Notes under the pieces: generated by a model
The model's database searches: none
Told to the model about the DNA's origin: nothing
What the model saw: only the letters and a program-made list of their open reading frames with translations
Program-made: the position numbers and the translations under genes
Origin: Pseudomonadota bacterium
GTDB lineage: Bacteria > Pseudomonadota > Alphaproteobacteria > Rhizobiales > Xanthobacteraceae
DNA length: 64,000 bases
Reading direction: 5' to 3'
Assembly: GCA_023423415.1 (NCBI GenBank)
Contig: JAFAFP010000156.1
Coordinates: forward strand, 21,359-85,358
Part shown: positions 60,834-64,000 of the stretch, one piece after another
Position numbering within the stretch: the stretch's first letter is position 1
How the letters are laid out: every line of letters begins with the position of its first letter

Positions 60834-60861
60834 AAAGTTGTCTATTGTGCTAGACAACTTT
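60834..60861. promoter_or_regulatory. Likely PhnF operator (perfect inverted repeat)
   Basis: AAAGTTGTCTA, six bases (TTGTGC), TAGACAACTTT: an 11-bp perfect inverted repeat 17 bases before phnG and 57 bases before phnF. The GTCTAGAC-like halves fit the HutC/PhnF type of GntR operator. It lies between the Pho-box-like site and phnG, so bound PhnF would block that promoter. Confidence 0.75.
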
Positions 60862-60874
60862 TAGCGCGCGCTCG

Positions 60875-60892
60875 GTGACGGTTTTATGACGC
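60875..60892 (-). promoter_or_regulatory. Pho-box-like site upstream of phnG
   Basis: Read on the minus strand: GCGTCAT, AAAA, CCGTCAC. Each half matches CTGTCAT at five of seven positions, with the correct 11-base spacing, pointing towards phnG. This suggests PhoB activation under phosphate starvation. Confidence 0.45.
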
Positions 60893-60917
60893 AGCGCCCG
60901 GCCTGTGGGGAGCGAGC

Positions 60918-61664
60918 ATGCCACGCGCAAACGACGCGCATCTTTCGGATACATTGCCTGCTGGCGTGACGTTGTGGCGACAGATCGCAGACGACATCGA
61001 ACACGCCATCGTCCGCGGCGAATTTACCAATGGCGAGAAACTACCGGGTGAGCAGGACATCGCGGACCGCTTCGGCGTCAATCGCCATACCGTGCGCCGT
61101 GCACTGGCGGAACTGACAGAGCGCGGCCTTGTTCGCGCCGAACGCGGCAGCGGCACATATGTCGAGACGGCGCGTATTGCTTATCCAATACGCACGCGCA
61201 CGCGCTTTTCTGAAATCATCGGCGCCGCGGGGCGCATGGCCGGCGGGCGATTGCTATCGAGCACAAGGGAGCCAGCCCCGCGCGACGTCGCATTGCGTCT
61301 CGATCGCCCTGCGGGAACCGAAACCATCCGCCTTGAAATTCTGCGCAGCGCCAATCGTGTGCCGGTCTCTCTCGCGACAAGCTGGCTCCCTGCTGAACTC
61401 GCACCCGATGCCGCTCGCATCTATCGAACCGTCCGCTCGGTCAGCAAGCTGCTCGCCTGTATCGGCTATCCTGACTATCAACGTCGTGAAACGCGAATAT
61501 CAGCCGCTATGGCTGATGCCGTTCACGCAGCCAAACTGCGGCTCGCACCAGGCCGCCCGCTCGTTGTGGTGGATAGCGTCGATATGTCCGCAGCAGGCGC
61601 ACCCATCCTGTGCACACATGCCCGCTTCGTCGCCGACCGGGTGGAATTGATCGTCGAAAGTTGA
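60918..61664 (+). CDS. phnF: GntR-family regulator PhnF
   Basis: A 248-aa HutC-type GntR regulator. The winged helix is WRQIADDIEHAIVRGEFTNGEKLPGEQDIADRFGVNRHTVRRALAELTERGLVRAERGSGTYV (key parts: GEKLPGEQDIADRFGVNR and TVRRALAELTERGLV) and the effector domain is of UTRA type. Divergent from phnG, with the inverted repeat at 60834-60861 between them. PhnF homologues repress phosphonate genes; the ligand here is unknown. Confidence 0.92.
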   Translation: MPRANDAHLSDTLPAGVTLWRQIADDIEHAIVRGEFTNGEKLPGEQDIADRFGVNRHTVRRALAELTERGLVRAERGSGTYVETARIAYPIRTRTRFSEIIGAAGRMAGGRLLSSTREPAPRDVALRLDRPAGTETIRLEILRSANRVPVSLATSWLPAELAPDAARIYRTVRSVSKLLACIGYPDYQRRETRISAAMADAVHAAKLRLAPGRPLVVVDSVDMSAAGAPILCTHARFVADRVELIVES

Positions 61665-61710
61665 CGATTCCCGCTGACTTCTCAAGCGCTTCATTCGCCG
61701 TCGATTACGC

Positions 61711-61739
61711 ATGACAACACAGTGACAAATCGATGACGG
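61711..61739 (-). promoter_or_regulatory. Triple Pho-box-like repeat in reverse orientation
   Basis: ATGACAA, GTGACAA and ATGACGG begin at 61711, 61722 and 61733, exactly 11 bases apart. As reverse complements these are TTGTCAT, TTGTCAC and CCGTCAT, i.e. Pho half-sites read on the minus strand. They lie between phnF and phnC but point away from phnC. Confidence 0.5.
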
Positions 61740-61810
61740 CCGCGCCGCTGCACATCGATTAAACACTTGCATTCAAAGACGATTGTGGACTGCGCGCGAA
61801 GCGACGTTTG

Positions 61811-61828
61811 CATTCATGTCGCTGTCAT
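61811..61828 (+). promoter_or_regulatory. Pho-box-like site upstream of phnC
   Basis: CATTCAT, GTCG, CTGTCAT: halves match the consensus CTGTCAT at five and seven of seven positions with 11-base spacing, on the phnC strand, ending 41 bases before the GTG start at 61870. It overlaps the alternative upstream ATG at 61816, which favours the GTG as the true start. Confidence 0.55.
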
Positions 61829-61869
61829 ACTCCGCTGTTAGCCCCGATGAAACGCAGCGGGAGCAGACC

Positions 61870-62781
61870 GTGCCAAACACGCCAGACATCGACGTACGCA
61901 ACATCAGAAAATCATTTCGCGAGACGTGTGTCCTCGACGGTATCTCTCTTTCAATCGCACGCGGCGAGATGGTTGGTCTCATCGGCGCATCGGGTTCAGG
62001 AAAATCCACCCTGATTAGAACGATTGCGGGCCTCACGCCTATCGACCGTGATAACGGCAGCGCGATCGCGCTCTTCGGCGAAACGATTCAGCAACATGGA
62101 CGCATCACGCGTTCCGCTGGCGCATTGCGGGCGCGTGTGGGCGTCGTGTTTCAGCAATTCAATCTGGTGCCACGGCTTTCGGTACTCATGAACGTTTGCC
62201 TCGGACTGCTCGGTCGCATGCCTTTCGTTCCGGCAACGATTGGCCATTTCTCGACCGAGCAGAAGATGCGTGCGATGAACGCTCTTGCGCGCGTCGGCAT
62301 ATCGGAGCACGCCCTGAAGCGAGGCAGCGAATTGTCGGGCGGTCAACAGCAGCGCGCGGCGATTGCGCGCACGCTGGTTCAGAATGCGGAGATCATCATC
62401 GCTGACGAGCCGATCGCATCGCTCGATCCGAGTTCGGCCCGCCGCGTGATGGACATTCTTGCTGATCTCAACAAACGCGACAACATCACGGTTCTGGTTT
62501 CGCTGCACCAGGTCGAATTCGCGCTACGCTATTGCCCGCGAACGATCGCGCTGAAACACGGCAAGATCGTCTATGACGGCCCCTCTCACGCGTTGACGCC
62601 GGAGTTCCTCAACGCGCTCTATGGCGCGGAAAGCGAAGAGCTGTTCCTGCCGCCGATCGAGGCCGCCACGCCGCAGCGCCCGACAGCGTCCGACGCGATC
62701 ACCATGCCGCTCCAGCAATGGCAGGCAACGGAGATGCAGCGCGCTCAGCATAACGGCGTGGCGCGACACCTGAACAGTTGA
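61870..62781 (+). CDS. phnC: Phosphonate ABC transporter ATPase
   Basis: A 303-aa ATPase of the phosphonate importer. Walker A GASGSGKSTLIRTI, signature LSGGQQQRAAIARTL, Walker B IIADEPIASLDPSSARRVM, all typical of PhnC, with VVFQQFNLVPRLSVLMNV at the Q-loop. The GTG at 61870 has GGGAG six bases upstream and gives the standard N-terminus; an ATG at 61816 would add 18 residues over the Pho box. A C-terminal extension of about 50 residues follows the ATPase core. Confidence 0.93.
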   Translation: MPNTPDIDVRNIRKSFRETCVLDGISLSIARGEMVGLIGASGSGKSTLIRTIAGLTPIDRDNGSAIALFGETIQQHGRITRSAGALRARVGVVFQQFNLVPRLSVLMNVCLGLLGRMPFVPATIGHFSTEQKMRAMNALARVGISEHALKRGSELSGGQQQRAAIARTLVQNAEIIIADEPIASLDPSSARRVMDILADLNKRDNITVLVSLHQVEFALRYCPRTIALKHGKIVYDGPSHALTPEFLNALYGAESEELFLPPIEAATPQRPTASDAITMPLQQWQATEMQRAQHNGVARHLNS

Positions 62782-62838
62782 ACACCGCCATGACCGTGGC
62801 GCGTGACGAGAATTGAGCATTCAACAAGGAGACTGAAG

Positions 62839-63951
62839 ATGTCACGTTTCATCGCCAAATCGGCGCTGGCAGCGGCGGCGCTTGCATGGACAGTTACGGC
62901 AGCAGCGGCGCAGGAACTCAAAGAGCTGAACTTTGGCGTTCTTTCGACTGAGGCATCGAGCCACCAGAAGAAGAACTGGGAGCCCTTCATCGAAGCGATG
63001 TCGAAGGCGACCGGCATGAAAGTCAACGCCTTCTACGCCAGCGATTATGCAGGCGTGATCGAGGCGATGCGTTTCAACAAGGCGCATCTGGCATGGTTCG
63101 GCAACAAGTCGGGCATGGAAGCCGTCGACCGGGCGAATGGCGAGGTCTTCGCCCAGGTGGTCTCCCGCGATGGCAGCGTCGGCTATCACGCCCACATCAT
63201 CGTCCATGCCGACAGCCCCTACACCAAGCTCGAAGACGTTCTGACCTGCGATAAGACGCTGGATTTCGGCATTGGCGATCCGAATTCCACCTCGGGCTTC
63301 CTGGTGCCGACCTCCTACGTCTTTGCGGCCCGGGACATCGATCCGAAGAACTGCTTCAAGACCGTGCGCAACGCGAACCATCAGGCCAATGCGATGGCCG
63401 TAGCGAACAAGCAGGTGCAGGTCGCAACCAACAACAGCGAAGATCTACAACGGCTTGGGCGAACCTCCCCGGAAGCGCGCAAGAAGCTGCGGATCATCTG
63501 GACCTCGCCGATCATCCCGCTCGACCCGCTGGTCTGGCGCAAGGATCTCGACCCGGCGCTGAAGACCAAGATCTACACCTTCCTCATGAACTACGGGCGC
63601 AGCGGCACGGAAGCGGACCTGAAGGCACAGCGCGAAGTGCTCGCAAATCTCATCTGGTCTCCTTTCAATCCGTCATCCGACCGTCAGTTGCTTCCCATCC
63701 GCAAGATGGAAGCCAGCCGCGCGCTGTTGCGGGCCCAGAACGACGAGAAGCTGTCAGACGCCGACAAGGCCAAGAAAATTGCAGAGGCCAGGGCCGAATT
63801 GGCCAGGATCGAAGCGATGGAGAAGCAGGCTGCGTCGGACGGCTACAACACCCGCATCGAAGCCTTCATCGCTGCCGACAAGGCCGGCAAGACCGACGAG
63901 GTCAAGAAGATGATCTCCGAGTTCGCTCGCGGCTTCTCCAGCACGCATTGA
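62839..63951 (+). CDS. phnD: Phosphonate ABC transporter substrate-binding protein
   Basis: A 370-aa periplasmic protein. Signal peptide SRFIAKSALAAAALAWTVTA, cleaved near AAAQ; then LKELNFGVLSTEASSHQKKNWEPF and the pocket segments ASDYAGVIEAMRFNKAHLAWFGNKS, FGIGDPNSTSGFLVPTSYVF (each quoted in part). The serine/threonine cluster in DPNSTSG and YDYVxxxI-type residues are those that bind the phosphonate in PhnD. AAGGAGA precedes the ATG at 62839. phnE is expected beyond the window. Confidence 0.94.
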   Translation: MSRFIAKSALAAAALAWTVTAAAAQELKELNFGVLSTEASSHQKKNWEPFIEAMSKATGMKVNAFYASDYAGVIEAMRFNKAHLAWFGNKSGMEAVDRANGEVFAQVVSRDGSVGYHAHIIVHADSPYTKLEDVLTCDKTLDFGIGDPNSTSGFLVPTSYVFAARDIDPKNCFKTVRNANHQANAMAVANKQVQVATNNSEDLQRLGRTSPEARKKLRIIWTSPIIPLDPLVWRKDLDPALKTKIYTFLMNYGRSGTEADLKAQREVLANLIWSPFNPSSDRQLLPIRKMEASRALLRAQNDEKLSDADKAKKIAEARAELARIEAMEKQAASDGYNTRIEAFIAADKAGKTDEVKKMISEFARGFSSTH

Positions 63952-63963
63952 GGCCAACCATGC

Positions 63964-63991
63964 TTGGCGCGTCGGATCGCCGACGCGCCAA
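63964..63991 (+). terminator. Strong hairpin after phnD
   Basis: TTGGCGCGTCGG and CCGACGCGCCAA form a perfect 12-bp stem with loop ATCG, followed by ATTTTC. It lies 13 bases after the phnD stop. It could be a partial terminator or a 3' stabiliser that raises the binding protein above the permease; the sequence ends too soon to tell. Confidence 0.6.
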
Positions 63992-64000
63992 ATTTTCATC

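Overview
The window is a contiguous piece of a GC-rich alphaproteobacterial chromosome. Evidence for order Hyphomicrobiales (Rhizobiales), probably near Nitrobacteraceae/Xanthobacteraceae: a ChpT phosphotransferase beside a chemotaxis operon, a DUF1134/EipA envelope gene, an Omp25/31-type porin, and two kinds of intergenic palindromic repeat that I recognise from Bradyrhizobium-like genomes (about 4330-4375 and 22497-22607). Gene density is high, many neighbours overlap by ATGA, and I see no tRNA, rRNA, CRISPR array, insertion sequence or prophage.

Layout. 1-8940: glyQS, two tandem divergent ParA-like P-loop proteins, then apt, a membrane-fused spermidine-synthase-like protein and mtnP, which together look like a methylthioadenosine/adenine salvage set. 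9007-11745: the cytochrome bc1 operon petABC, with petB and petC as separate genes. 12002-14643: trmL, hemF and an outer-membrane barrel gene with a strong terminator. 14647-17406: a tightly overlapped operon DUF1285-NUDIX-DUF6111-cca. 17635-24690: a MoxR-DUF58-membrane-protein operon interrupted by a palindromic repeat. 24724-26372: a GNAT acetyltransferase and a glutathionyl-hydroquinone reductase. 26382-32728: chemotaxis genes cheA-cheW-cheY-cheB-cheR plus chpT. 32854-38134: cysQ, a YHS protein, eipA, a coiled-coil membrane protein, a DUF2927 protein and an alpha/beta hydrolase.

38212-51175 is an accessory catabolic region: a branched-chain-amino-acid-type ABC transporter (livKHMGF) co-directional with a 3-hydroxyanthranilate 3,4-dioxygenase-like cupin, an SDR, a phytoene-dehydrogenase-like FAD enzyme and a MaoC hydratase; facing them are a MetE-family zinc methyltransferase-like protein, a PaaK-like CoA ligase, a TetR regulator and a UbiX flavin prenyltransferase. 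The usual next enzymes of 3-hydroxyanthranilate catabolism are absent, so the pathway is not one I can name. Three copies of one 10-bp motif sit in its two AT-rich promoters. This is my best candidate for an undescribed system.

51263-63951: tex, then a carbon-phosphorus lyase locus: phnGHIJKLMN and a DUF1045 2H-phosphoesterase-like gene on the minus strand, and phnF, phnC and phnD on the plus strand, running off the window before phnE. A perfect inverted repeat (60834-60861) is the likely PhnF operator. Pho-box-like repeats lie before phnG and before phnC, plus an unusual triple repeat pointing the opposite way. No phnP is present, and the DUF1045 protein may do its job.
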